The notes below the pieces were generated by a model. It did not search any database and was not told the DNA's origin. It was given only the letters and a program-made list of their open reading frames with translations. The position numbers and the translations under genes are program-made. A stretch of 64,000 nucleotides of DNA from Escallonia rubra (lineage: Eukaryota; Streptophyta; Magnoliopsida; Escalloniales; Escalloniaceae), in the NCBI GenBank assembly GCA_033065855.1, contig JAVXUO010001129.1, positions 1 through 64,000 on the forward strand, read 5' to 3'. Below are positions 1-10,107 of this stretch, one piece after another; position 1 is the first letter of the stretch; every line of letters starts with the position of its first letter.

Positions 1-505
1 GGTTCATCTTTCGCCAGGATCCCGCCGGATGTTATTATCCGGCCCAGCCTTTCAACGCTGACCCGTCACACTCCTCGCCGGGACTTGCGACGGACACGCC
101 CTTCTGACCTGACACCGGGCGCCCCCTCTCTGTCGTTCTGGGGAGTTCGCCGGAGTATGGCCATTTTCTCGGGATCTTCGCGGGAGACTTACGGACCATT
201 TGGGTCACTTCTCCGCCGTCGTCATCCCTCACCTCGGTCACCGTCGTAGTCGAGAAGTTGCCGCTGAAGCTACAGATCTCGAAGACCTCAGAGACGATCT
301 CGTCCGTCGGATTTGGCGGAGCCAGTGATTCAACCTTGGGTTCTTGGACTCTGGGCCGTTTGGTGCGTGCTCTACTGGTGCTGGTGATTTTGGGATGGGG
401 GTTTCCGAGAGGACTTCTTTCACGGTCTCTTCCTCCAGTACTGGCGGTAGAGGTGGTGGGTCTCTACTATCGGAGCCAGATTTAGGCAAATGGTGGTGGT
501 GGTGG
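1..505 (-). pseudogene. 3' part of a broken MGCC-type host gene (continues off the left edge)
   Basis: Read on the minus strand from 505 downward, this encodes a His run, then PKSGSDSRDPPPLPP and EEETVKEVLSETPIPK. After a frame change near 350 it gives DEIVSEV, GNFSTTTVTEVRDDDGGEV and KSPAKIPRKWPYSGELP. I recognise this architecture (an ETVKEVLSETP box, an acidic STTT-E-DDDGEV box, then an SPAK-RKRPYSG basic box) as a plant-specific family of small uncharacterised proteins with an N-terminal MGCC/MGNC lipidation signal. No biochemical role is known to me. The matching N-terminus lies 12.9 kb away at 13489-13428, and the two join in frame once one copy of the 8-bp duplication is removed. The frame change near 350 and stops near 35 suggest decay after disruption. 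The C-terminal end lies outside the window or is lost. Confidence 0.72.
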
Positions 506-1206
506 GTCGAAGGTAGGGGTGAGCACAGTTCGGTTTGGTTCGGTTTGGGGGTCAAACCGCAAACCGAACCAATGAACCTCGGTTCACAAATTCTTAAACC
601 AAACCGAACCAAGACACCTCGGTTTGAACGGTTCGGTTTGAACGGTTCGGATCGGTTTGAGCGTAGTTTAAACATTATTATGTTTTCAAGAAAAAAAATA
701 ATAACCAATAACAAATTTCCTTAAGATTAATTTATAACTTTTTTCGGCTACCATATATTTTGGGTGCTCATGGTTTATGAGAATACTTGTTCTCTTTCCT
801 ACATTGTTTGGGCTTTCAACATGATTACTACTGGAATAACATAACACCAATTTCAGAACTTACTTCTTAACAATTGAGCAGGAAACTAGACCAAGAGGGT
901 GTGCATCACAATGGTAGTAAAAAAATACATATAATTTCCTAAGTCTTAATATCTAACAAATCTGCACTTCTCTAAAGTTTTTATTAGTTGATTTTCCTTT
1001 AAGTAGGCATGACTCGTATTTTATCATTCTTGACTCTACTGTAATACTGGATATAACTAGCCTATTGGTTCCATGTTTACATTACAGGAACCATAGTGTA
1101 AATGATGCAATATATAATGAGTAATGGCTTTGAAAGGGTATAATTAGAAGAGAATGTTAATTTAGGGTGAGCATGTTTTATTCTATCTTGGTTATTAGCT
1201 AATAAG

Positions 1207-1208
<2 letters not shown>

Positions 1209-1249
<41 letters not shown>
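1209..1249. repeat. (TA)n microsatellite, left side of the MULE
   Basis: A run of alternating TA abuts the MULE terminus at 1250. A matching TA run begins at 13193. The nine bases next to each end are TATATATAT, so the MULE either duplicated a 9-bp TA target or split an existing TA tract. Confidence 0.85.
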
Positions 1250-1251
<2 letters not shown>

Positions 1252-1384
1252 GCAATGATACACACCCACCGGTGGAAAAAAAAAAAAATTCCCACCGAAT
1301 CGCATGACAATCAACCGAATGTATAAAAAAAAAAAAAACAATGGAATTATGGACGGCCGCGATTGGAAATGGGAAAAGATTGGA

Positions 1385-1480
1385 CGGCAGCGATTGGCTT
1401 GGGCCAATCGCCTGACTGTCCAGCGATTGGGCCCAAGGCCAATCGCTGGACAGTCAGCCGATTGGCCCAAGCCAATCGTG
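1385..1480. promoter_or_regulatory. Cluster of CCAAT boxes in nested palindromes (left TIR)
   Basis: Within about 95 bases the motif GATTGG or CCAATC occurs about eight times, arranged as palindromes such as GCGATTGGGCCCAAGGCCAATCGC. The mirror copy lies at about 12935-13060. CCAAT boxes upstream of a TATA box are typical of plant promoters. The palindromes could also be transposase or host-factor sites. Function is inferred. Confidence 0.5.
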
Positions 1481-1495
1481 ACCGTCCAATCTTTT

Positions 1496-1965
1496 GGCCT
1501 TTTTGGCCTGCTGCCCCGTTTTTTTTTGTTTTTTTTGCCTGCCCCTCCCTTTTTTTTTTTTTTTCCTTCCCCTCCTTTTTTTTTTTTGGTGCCTGCCCCT
1601 CCATTTTTTTTTTGGCATGCCCCTCCCCCGGTCCAGTTTGCCTCCAATTTCTTTTTTTTATCCAGCCTCCCCCGTGGCCCCCACCTCTCTTCCCCCCCCC
1701 CCCCCCACGTGTCCCCACCCCCTCCCTTTCCCCCCCCCCCCTTCGGGTCAGTCACCCGAATTCCCCTTGGCCCCCACCCCTCTTCCCCCTCCCCACTTGT
1801 TTATTTCCCCCCCCCTAGGCCCCCACCCCCCTCCCCACTTGTCCAAATATTTTCCCAGACCCCCACCCCATTCCCCACTTGTCCAATTCTTTCCCTAGAC
1901 CCCCACCCCCCCTTTCGACAAATGTCACACCATTAGTTGCCCTCCCCCCCTCCCACGGCTCACTT
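1496..1965 (+). repeat. Pyrimidine-only-like tract (poly-T then poly-C)
   Basis: The plus strand is nearly free of purines, first T-rich and then C-rich with recurring CCCCCACCCC and CCCACTTGTCC blocks. The right arm carries the complementary purine tract at 12415-12900. Long apparent reading frames on both strands are by-products of composition. Such homopurine/homopyrimidine mirror-rich DNA can adopt triplex or G-quadruplex forms, and it sits directly upstream of the predicted TATA box. Confidence 0.8.
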
Positions 1966-1972
1966 TTCTGTC

Positions 1973-1980
1973 TATAAAAA
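1973..1980 (+). promoter_or_regulatory. TATA box for the transposase transcript (left TIR)
   Basis: TATAAAAA is followed after ~30 bases by a TC-rich probable start region (CTTACACTCTCATC, about 2004-2018). A donor GTAAGT at 2124 and an acceptor TATAG ending at 4552 bracket the tandem units. This predicts a short leader exon spliced over the repeats to the transposase exon. Confidence 0.6.
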
Positions 1981-2123
1981 CCCTCTTCTCCCGACTTATT
2001 TCTTACACTCTCATCAGTCTCCCTATCTCACCTAAATAATCTCCACAACAATACGAGCGAAAAAATTTTTACGCTAGAAGAAGATCGGTGGATTTCTTCG
2101 TCATTTTTTTCAAGTCAAAACAA

Positions 2124-4552
2124 GTAAGTATTTTGAATTTTCTTATAATTCAATGTTAATTTAAATTGTTGTTACGCTTAAATTGTTCTTACCATAGCCT
2201 AAATATCGTGTTTAGGGCGTCAAAATTGCGTTTTTACAAATCGGGGTATTACATTCGAAAGATTCGAAAATAGCGATTTTTTAGGCCGTCAAATTTATGA
2301 TTTTTCACGAATTTATAAAAAATAGCTAGAGCTAGATTTTGCCAAAGTGCAAAAAAGAGACCCTAGTTATTTTTAAAATATCTGTATCAGGTAAAAAGTT
2401 CAGATTTTTCCACAGACTGGAAAGGGGTTAACTGATACGCGCAACCTTGTAACTTCGCAGTGTAATTTAAAATATCAAGCTAGCGCGATTTCGCGCGAAA
2501 CTTTTTTGAGAACCCTAGGATGTTGGAAAGTTCCATTCCCCATGAATTCGGGCCATTCCGAAGCCGGTAGCAATTTTTTGCCGAACGGGCTTTTAAGCGC
2601 TCGATCCGGACACCGGTTCGGGATTTTTTGACGAAAAATCCCTAAAATGCTTTTTAGATCAAGGATGGACTCAGCAACCTTAGAATAGCGTCTTAAAGCA
2701 CTTTTGAGATTTTTCCCGATGCCAGGGGGCATTTTCGTAATTCGCCGCCCGACAGGGGTATTTTCGTAATTTTAGGCTGTCAACTTTTTCGAACGTCTTT
2801 CCAGTCCGTAAATGTAAGCAAACCCTAGCGAAGGCGGGAAGTTCCATTCCCCACGAATTCGGGCCATTCCGAAGCCGGTAGCAATTTTTTGCCGAACGAA
2901 ACTTTTAAGCGCTCGATCCGGACACCGGTTCGGGATTTTTTGACGCAAAATCCCTAAAATGCTTTTTAGATCAAGGATGGACTCAGAAACCTTAGAATAG
3001 CGTCTTAAAGCACTTTTGAGATTTTTCCCGATGCCAGGGGGCATTTTCGTAATTCGCCGCCCGATAGGGGTATTTTCGTAATTTCACGCTGTCAACTTTT
3101 TTGAATGACTGCTCAGTCCGTAAATGTAAGCAAACCCTAGCCAAGGCGGGAAGTTCCATGTCTAACGAATTCGGGCCATTCCGAAGCCGGTAGCAATTTT
3201 TTGCCTATGAAACTTTTAAGCGCTCGATCCGGACACCGGTTCGGGATTTTTTGACGCAAAATCCCTAAAATGCTTTTTAGATCAAGGATGGACTCAGCAA
3301 CCTTAGAATAGCGTCTTAAAGCACTTTTGAGATTTTTCCCGATGCCAGGGGCATTTTCGTAATTCGCCGCCCGACAGGGGTATTTTCGTAATTTTAGGCT
3401 GTCAACTTTTCCGAACGTCTTTCCAGTCCGTAAATGTAAACAAACCCTAGCGAAGGCGGGAAGTTCCATTCCCCACGAATTCGGGCCATTCCGAAGCCGG
3501 TAGCAATTTTTTGCCGAACGAAACTTTTAAGCGCTCGATCCGGACACCGGTTCGGGATTTTTTGACGCAAAATCCCTAAAATGCTTTTTAGATCAAGGAT
3601 GGACTCAGCAACCTTAGAATAGCGTCTTAAAGCACTTTTGAGATTTTTCCCGATGCCAGGGGCATTTTCGTAATTCGCCGCCCGACAGGGGTATTTTCGT
3701 AATTTTAGGCTGTCAACTTTTTCGAACGTCTTTCCAGTCCGTAAATGTAAGCAAACCCTAGCGAAGGCGGGAAGTTCCATTCCCCATGAATTCGGGCCAT
3801 TCCGAAGCCGGTAGCAATTTTTTGCCGAACGAAACTTTTAAGCGCTCGATCCGGACACCGGTTCGGGATTTTTTGACGCAAAATCCCTAAAATGCTTTTT
3901 AGATCAAGGATGGACTCAGCAACCTTAGAATAGCGTCTTAAAGCACTTTTGAGATTTTTCCCGATGCCAGGGGCATCTTCGTAATTCGCCGCCCGACAGG
4001 GGTATTTTCGTAATTTTTCCCCTTTCAACTTTTTCGAATGACTGCTCAGTCCATAAATGAACCCTGGGCCATTTCGGTAATTTGCCGCTCATCGGGGGCT
4101 ATTTTCCTTATTTTACATTATACAAATTTTCCCTATGACTTTTAGTTCATGAAAGGGTGTGAGACACCCGAAAAGTTATTTTAAAGTTGTGATGAGATGT
4201 GTGTTTAAAAGTCGTTTGAAAAAACTATTCAGTTTTTCTGATGCCAGGGGGCATTTTGGTAATTCGCATCCCGAGATGGGTATTTTCGTTATTTTGCTCC
4301 TTTCAGTTTTTCAAATGACTGCTTAGTCCATAAATGTAAGCAAAGCACCTGAAAGGTTGTTTTGAAGCTGATTTGGGGCGTCAGGGTGATAACGAACCCC
4401 CGGGGGCATTTCGGTAATTTGCCTCTCATCGGGGGCTATTTTGGTAATTTTACATTATACAAATCTGTAACTGAATTACGTTGAAATAATTTTTATTCTT
4501 CTTTTGCTTAATTATTTGACTTGTTGAGAATGATATAATTTTTATTTTATAG
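2124..4552 (+). other. Predicted 5'-leader intron of the transposase gene
   Basis: The donor is GTAAGTATT at 2124 and the acceptor is TTTTATAG ending at 4552, 14 bases before the ATG at 4567. The intron would hold all five tandem units plus 4060-4470, where three degraded pieces of the same unit occur (for example the repeated GGGGGCTATTTT and ATTATACAAAT blocks). Inferred from signals only. Confidence 0.45.
2513..4066 (-). repeat. Five tandem ~311-bp units, left arm
   Basis: Units begin at about 2513, 2823, 3135, 3445 and 3756 (CCCTAG anchor), with lengths 310, 312, 310, 311 and about 311. Each holds TTCCATTCCCCACGAATTCG, a CGCTCGATCCGG/ACACCGGTTCGG core and GTAATTCGCCGCCC. Minus-strand frames of 85-128 codons read through the units (SALRRYSKVAES, KSILGILRQKIPNRCPDRALK), but they exist only because the unit is near a multiple of three and lacks stops. 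I do not call them genes. Arrays of this kind in MULE TIRs may be transposase-binding or transcription-modulating sequence. Confidence 0.9.
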
Positions 4553-4681
4553 ATTTCAGTATAAATATGGATCCAACTAGAGGAAGCAAATTTTCGTGAA
4601 GGTTCTGATCCACCTTACCCGGGTCAAATTTTTCAAACACTGGACGAAGTCCAAGCATACTACAGAGCATATTCGAAAACG

Positions 4682-6874
4682 ATGGGTTTCGGTATTCGAA
4701 CTAAGACGAGTAGAAAACGGGTGAGTACAGATCAAATCTGTGCAAGACTATTTGAGTGTCATAGAGGGGCACCGCATGTACCCCCGGTCGTTCCGATCAG
4801 TGACGAAGGGACAACAAGACAAAGAAACCGCGACACATTTCCGGGTACCGGCTGCAAGGCCCATGTGTATGCAGTACACCGGAAAAATGAAAACCATTGG
4901 GTTGTGACGCCAGTGGATTTGAACCATAATCATCAGTTGATGACCCCTAGTAAGATTGGTCAAATTCATCAACACCGAGAAATTAGCGCGGCACACAGAC
5001 AGCTGATTTTTACAATGGCCGGGGCTAAAATTCAACCTTCTAAGATGATGGGGGTTTTCTCAAGCCAGGCTGGGGGGATTGACAGGTTGAGTTTCAACGA
5101 AGTAGACCTTCGAAATGAACTCCGTGCTCAGAAGAGAGAGTCTTCCGGTAGGAGTGATTCTCAAGCTACACTTGATCTCTTCAGGTGCCTTCAGAGTGAG
5201 AATTCTGGATTTTTCTACAGTCTCCAACTGGATGATGAGAACCGCATTAGTACTATATTTTGGGCGGACCCCCGTTGTAGAGCTGCTTACCAAAATTTTG
5301 GGGATGTTGTGACGTTTGACACCACATACCGCACCAATAAGTACTCTATGCCTTTTGCTCCGTTCACCGGGGTGAACCACCACTATCAGTCAATCTCGTT
5401 TGGCTTTGCCCTGCTTAGGGATGAGACGGAGGAGTCATTTACGTGGTTATTTGAAACGTGGCTTCAAGCAATGTATCATATTCCTCCAAAGACCATCATC
5501 ACCGACCAAGATCTGGCAATGAGAAATGCAATCGCTAAGGTCCTTCCAGATACTCACCATGGACTGTGCACGTGGCACATAAGCAACAAATACCCCGAAC
5601 GGCTTCACAATCTATATGCAACCCATCCGGAATTCAAGACTGACTTTAATACATGTGTGAAGAAATCGTTGACGGTAGACGTGTTCGAGGAGAGGTGGGC
5701 CACGTTAATGGATGACTACGGTTTGCACAATCATGTCTGGTTACAATCTTTGTATGCGATGAAGACACAGTGGGTCGGTGCCTACACCAAGAAGTTTTTT
5801 GCAGCCGGAATGACAACGACCTCGAGAAGCGAAGCTATGAATTCATTCTTTGATGGGTACGTAAGCCAGTCTTCAAGTATAGTGGAGTTCGTACTAGAGA
5901 TGCAGAAAGCCGTTGATAGGCAATTGTACCGTGAGAGAGAAGCCGACGCGGCTACAGTTTACAGGGAAAGAGCCATACTACTCTTTTCACCTTTGGAGGT
6001 TCATGCGGCTCAAGTCTATACCAAGGAAATGTTTAGACAGTTTCAGAATGAACTACTAAAGTCGAATCAATATGGCATGGCAAAGTTGCACGAGTATTCC
6101 ACCAGGGAGGTCAAGGTTTATGCTTTGACAAATGTGACGAATTTCCCGAATCCGTGCTCTTCGTCGGCTCCGAGGAACAGAAGACATTTTACCGTGGCTA
6201 AATGTATGGACACCGGGTTGGTAAATTGCAACTGTCAATTATTTGAGCATAAAGGTATACTTTGTCGACACGTGTTGAGGGTTTTGAGCTCCAAGAATGC
6301 TCGTGAAATCCCTCTACAGTATATCTTGGCCCGGTGGACGAAGGAAGCCAATAGAGTCCACGGTCACATTCCTTACGTGCCCAATGTTTCAGTTGATTTC
6401 GAGCAATCTGAGGCGCTGCGATATAATCACCTTTGTAACATCATGCACGGTTTATCAATGGATGCAGCGTCAACATTTGATGGGTACAGGTATCAGGTTG
6501 AAGCAGCCGCACGGGATAAGGCTAAGCATGTGGAGTTTAGGATGGCTGATCCAGAAATACAGGACACTCCGACTACTCGGACGACTCCAGCCGGTAGATT
6601 CAATCGAGGCAAACAGCCAGTCATTGACGGCACTAGCATGCAAGGTGAGGAGGACGACATTTTTGATCCAATTATTGCACAAACAAAAGGGCGAAAACGA
6701 GAAATACGCATGAAGAATCCGATTGAAAAACCAACGGGTCAAAAAAAATTGCGAAAGTGTGCGTTGTGTAATAAGATGACTGATCATGACAAGAGAAACC
6801 ATTATAAAGTGTTAGGTCTCGAACCTGGCAGTATGGTCGAGGAGGACGATGATGATGAAGACTTTTGGGGTTAA
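4682..6874 (+). CDS. FAR1-type MULE transposase (mudrA class)
   Basis: The 730-residue frame is uninterrupted. The first ~95 residues resemble the FAR1 DNA-binding zinc domain (GFGIRTKTS, CKAHVYAV, NHNHQL). The MULE catalytic core follows, with DDE-type candidates D213 (TFDTTYRTN), D275 (TDQDLAM) and E384 (SRSEAMNSFF). C-terminal to it is a SWIM zinc finger CNCQLFEHKGILCRH (C516, C518, C528, H530), then a CALCNKMTDHDKRNH tail and an acidic end. This family cuts and pastes DNA by binding TIRs, and its domesticated relatives are FAR1/FHY3 transcription factors. Coding homology begins upstream of 4682: GSDPPYPGQIFQTLDEVQ is in frame from about 4601. A likely native ATG at 4567 is out of frame with it by one base in the run at 4588-4594. 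The product may therefore lack about 38 N-terminal residues. It converges with the PMD gene. Confidence 0.9.
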   Translation: MGFGIRTKTSRKRVSTDQICARLFECHRGAPHVPPVVPISDEGTTRQRNRDTFPGTGCKAHVYAVHRKNENHWVVTPVDLNHNHQLMTPSKIGQIHQHREISAAHRQLIFTMAGAKIQPSKMMGVFSSQAGGIDRLSFNEVDLRNELRAQKRESSGRSDSQATLDLFRCLQSENSGFFYSLQLDDENRISTIFWADPRCRAAYQNFGDVVTFDTTYRTNKYSMPFAPFTGVNHHYQSISFGFALLRDETEESFTWLFETWLQAMYHIPPKTIITDQDLAMRNAIAKVLPDTHHGLCTWHISNKYPERLHNLYATHPEFKTDFNTCVKKSLTVDVFEERWATLMDDYGLHNHVWLQSLYAMKTQWVGAYTKKFFAAGMTTTSRSEAMNSFFDGYVSQSSSIVEFVLEMQKAVDRQLYREREADAATVYRERAILLFSPLEVHAAQVYTKEMFRQFQNELLKSNQYGMAKLHEYSTREVKVYALTNVTNFPNPCSSSAPRNRRHFTVAKCMDTGLVNCNCQLFEHKGILCRHVLRVLSSKNAREIPLQYILARWTKEANRVHGHIPYVPNVSVDFEQSEALRYNHLCNIMHGLSMDAASTFDGYRYQVEAAARDKAKHVEFRMADPEIQDTPTTRTTPAGRFNRGKQPVIDGTSMQGEEDDIFDPIIAQTKGRKREIRMKNPIEKPTGQKKLRKCALCNKMTDHDKRNHYKVLGLEPGSMVEEDDDDEDFWG

Positions 6875-7318
6875 TGTTTCAGTTGTATAACGAATAACTT
6901 TTATAATGAGCATAAATTTGTGATTTGGTTTGTTGAATCTTTAATTGTGATTTGGTTTTGTGGATTATTGATATTTTGGGAAGGGCCTATTCGCGCCGTC
7001 AATACTTCCGAACAATCTTGTAAATTTTTTTATTCATTGCACCTCAGGCACGCTAGTTAGCCCATTCGTAAGAATTTCGGCGAATATGGAGACACGTTAT
7101 TTTTTGGGTTTTCCTATGAAATGCCTATTCGGGCACACTTTAGGGCCCCATTCATAGCTTCCAAAAAATCTTGTAATTTTTTTTGTCACTTTTTTTTCGC
7201 TCATTGCACCTCAGGCACGCTAGTTAGCCCATTCGTAAGAATTTCGGCGAATATGGAGACACGTTATTTTTTGGGTTTTCCTATGAAATGCCTATTCGGG
7301 CACACTTTAGGGCCCCAT
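6875..7318. other. Intergenic zone between the convergent MULE genes
   Basis: It holds the 3' ends of both transcripts and most of the 167-bp tandem repeat. There are no further coding features. A short AT-rich stretch (6875-7030) follows the transposase stop. Confidence 0.6.
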
Positions 7319-7385
7319 TCATAGCTTCCAAAAAATCTTGTAATTTTTTTTGTCACTTTTTTTTTGTTCATGCACCTCAGGCACG
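7035..7385. repeat. 167-bp tandem repeat between the two MULE genes
   Basis: The motif CAT(T)GCACCTCAGGCACG recurs at 7035, 7202 and 7369, a period of 167. Two full units share nearly identical sequence (GTAAGAATTTCGGCGAATATG, CCTATTCGGGCACACTTTAG); the third is cut off. Its edge falls exactly where the protease frame has passed the putative catalytic Cys codon. Confidence 0.88.
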
Positions 7386-10105
7386 CAATCGTGTCTGTTA
7401 TTTTTCTTTGGTCGGTCCTGTTTCGTCTCGACGGTGCCAGGATTTACTGTCGAATTCCTGGTGATGGATTCCCCCGAATAATCTCGGCACGCTAGCGAGA
7501 AGATAGTAGTCTGCATCCAACAATAAAAAAGGTCATCAATATATGTTACAATAAGAATATACTATGAGCCAAGGTCAACCGATAAAAACTAACCACTGCA
7601 GTGATGTACTCGCTGTATATCTGTGCCAGCGACCGAAAGGGAGAGTCCTCCCGTAGGCTATCGTATATTTTGACCGCTCTGTTCGCTGGATAGAGAACTA
7701 ATAGGAACCAGTGGTGTTCATGATGGCAAGGTATCATGACAAGGTTCGCATGAGCAGCGTGACATTGATAGTCTGCAGTCAACAGGGCTAACAAGTTTCC
7801 AGATGGTTTCCACTTACCCATGCCTGCCCCTCGCCTCCTCGATTCTGTGAACTCCCTCATGCTGGTCACCATTAATGGGACAAGATAAGTGGGATACATG
7901 TTAAGCTTCAAATGTTCGCACTTGTTATAACGTAGCTCTCTAATCCGGAGCAGATCTATATAAGCGTTCATGACAAAATTTGAAATATCTGTCTCCGGTG
8001 CCAACATTCTCACATCCGTGTGACGTAGCAATGTTCGAAGAGGAAAGTCTATTGAATCGACAGGCTCAGGCCCGAAGTAGTGCCGGTCGATCCAATCCCG
8101 TTTCCATCGCCTCAATGGCTTTGTCGCTTGTCCTTTATCCGACCGGTTGCTTGGGCGCGAGGCCTGGATTCCTACTTGGGTCACCTGACTCTGGCGCTGA
8201 GAGCCGTACGTGTCAGGAGGCAAGCGACTAGACGGCTCCCAGAATTCACTCTGGGGCACAAAGTCGTACGTGTCAGGAGGCAAGCGACTAAACGGCTCCC
8301 ACACCTGACTCTGGGGCTGAAACCCGTACGCGTCAGGAGGCAAGCCACTAGACGGCTCCCACACCTGACTCTGGGGCTGGGGCTGAGAGCCGTACGCGTC
8401 AGGAGGCAAGCCACTAGACGGCTCCCCTTGGTAACCCCGGTACGCAAGACTAAAGTTGTGAAGATCAGTCTTGTACCTCTCAACGTCGCTCTTGAGACTG
8501 TCAGGCGCATGCGCGACATACCAGTCAAACTGCTCAAGCTGCTTGAACACCTTAGTGCCTTGGTCAACCTAAAAAAAATGCATAAAAAATCACCGTCATC
8601 ATTTCAGGCATGGTCGGGAATGTGCAAAATTAAACATTGAAACAACACTAGAGTTGACTTACAATGCTCAATGCCCAGAACTGGTCATAGACCTCACGTG
8701 GCGCGTACGATGTCTTCCTCACTTGGGAAGGGCGATTCACCCTCGTGCGCGTCACCTTGAGAAACCATCGCAGGTAATCCTCAGTACTGGTGCCGTCGTC
8801 CTTGAGCGATACGAGGCTACCATACGTTTCTTGCCAAGTATTCCACTGTTGCACCTCGTCGGTCAGCAAATTCAAGGCATCAGGCACCTCAAAATTCGGA
8901 CCTCGACCGCTCCTGTACGGCCTCATGTCTACAGCGGGTTTTGGTATCCCTTGTAGACAGCCAGCTTGTCTCATAGCTCGATCGGGCATCTGAAACTCAC
9001 ATACTTCAAAATGAATAAGTGGCACCCGAACCAAACCAGCCAGCACGTACGACACCGGCAGTTGCCAACACGTCTCATCCAACAGATGCATCACATTCCC
9101 ATAGGGCTGCCACGTCACCTGGTATGCATCCATCATATCTAGTTCCCCCCGATAGAACGTTAGATTGTGGTGAGGGTCTACCCGTTTAGTCCGTTTGGGC
9201 CTAGGCCCCCAGGCCCACACCCTAGGCCACGTCTCGTCTGAATCAGCTACGGGGTGTGGACGACCCGTGGGTAGCCTCTCGTAAGACCAAACCTGTGAAT
9301 GCAAACATAATATGGAATTAGTTATTAATCACGAATATATTGACACGTCAACGAAGAATATAAATGCTCAAACCTGTAACAGAGTGATGCAGGCGGAAAT
9401 AGACTTGGCACCCTTTCTCGTAGCTTTGTGCAATGCTCGATATAGGTGCGCAAGGACAGCTGAACCCCACGAATAGGAGTATACCTCCTCAAGATCCTCC
9501 AAGAACACCATATACTTCGGATGCACCGTGTTTTTCTTTTGCGTCGGAAGTAATATAGATCCAATAATATACAAAAGGAATGCCTTCGTATACACCGAAA
9601 AATCATGAGGAGTGTATTCATCCGGTAGCTCGCCGTACTGCTCTCTCAGCCATTTAAGTTTTATGCCGTTGGTTGAAAGAGCTTCCCTCGGAATTCCCGG
9701 AAAATACTGCCTAGCCATCTTTGCGATGGAAGCAGACGTTTTATTCGAAGTAATCGGTCTACCGTGACATGGGATTCCAAGTATAAATCCGACGTCCTCT
9801 AATGTAATAGTCATTTCACCAAACCGGAAGTGAAATGAGTTCGTCTCGCCCCTCCATCGTTCAACTAGAGCGGATATAAGGCAATCGTCGTGCCGAGACC
9901 AAATCCCGCAATCGGTGAACACCGTCAAATTTTGATTGTGTAGTAGTTCTATTTGTTCATCGTTCAGTACCCACTCGGAATGGCCACTTGTGCTTTGACA
10001 TGTTTCCAAAACACCCCTATCGACACCGTTAAATACGTGCCTCGCGACGTGGTCATCGTCATCGTATAGGATTGATGTATCATTAGGTCCAGGGTTGAAA
10101 TCCAT
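7319..10105 (-). CDS. Plant mobile domain + C48 (Ulp1-like) protease, spliced, transposon-borne
   Basis: Four coding exons are predicted, all phase 0: 10105-9374, 9292-8663, 8568-7594 and 7510-7319, giving ~842 residues. Exons 1-2 encode a canonical PMD (MDFNPGPNDTS start, GEMTITLEDVGFILGIPCHGRP, then LLQ|VWSYERLPTGRP across the first junction), the domain of Arabidopsis MAIN/MAIL1 and of transposon proteins. Exon 3 starts with a Pro-rich linker of four ~21-residue repeats (EPSSGLPPDAYGSQPQSQV), then a C48 peptidase region: HHEHHWFLLVL (catalytic His) and VKIYDSL (Asp). Exon 4 carries KQDRPKKNNRHDC, matching the family's D-P-x-Q-x-N-x-x-D-C box. The Cys is present, but Lys replaces the usual Gln six residues earlier, and the sequence after Cys is 167-bp-repeat DNA, not the usual GVFV strand. 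Desumoylase-like activity is doubtful. The promoter is probably in the right TIR. Confidence 0.8.
8196..8430 (-). repeat. Coding minisatellite in the PMD/protease linker
   Basis: Four in-frame units of about 60-69 bases with the shared core GTCAGGAGGCAAGC (plus strand) encode Pro-rich repeats ending in SQV. Lengths differ by multiples of three, so the frame is kept. It joins the PMD to the protease-like region as a flexible spacer. Confidence 0.85.
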
Positions 10106-10107
10106 AT

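Larger units (their letters stand above)
1250..4014 (+). repeat. Left terminal inverted repeat of the MULE (~2.77 kb)
   Basis: The arm matches the reverse complement of 10352-13192 in order: terminal palindrome CCCACCGGTGGG zone, CCAAT/GATTGG palindromes (1385-1480), pyrimidine tract, TATA box, leader, and five ~311-bp units. Most length difference between arms comes from homopolymer runs. Homology stops inside the last unit near 4014, where the left arm reads on into CCCCTTTCAAC and the right arm into a different junction. Confidence 0.85.

Noticed and set aside
1195..1936. Long frames on both strands (Pro/Phe-rich, Lys/Gly-rich) and their mirrors at 12430-13099
   Set aside because: They read through homopyrimidine/homopurine and homopolymer tracts of the MULE TIR; composition alone keeps them open.
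2475..4028. Five minus-strand ORFs of 85-128 codons with near-identical sequence (and mirrors at 10587-11892)
   Set aside because: They are reading frames through the 311-bp tandem units, lack any domain or codon signal, and overlap each other across unit borders.
2513..4066. Tandem units as a CRISPR-like or centromeric satellite array
   Set aside because: Only five units, confined to transposon TIRs and mirrored in the other arm; no spacers.
4748..6802. Several minus- and plus-strand ORFs overlapping the transposase
   Set aside because: They are shadow frames of the real coding sequence with no independent motifs.
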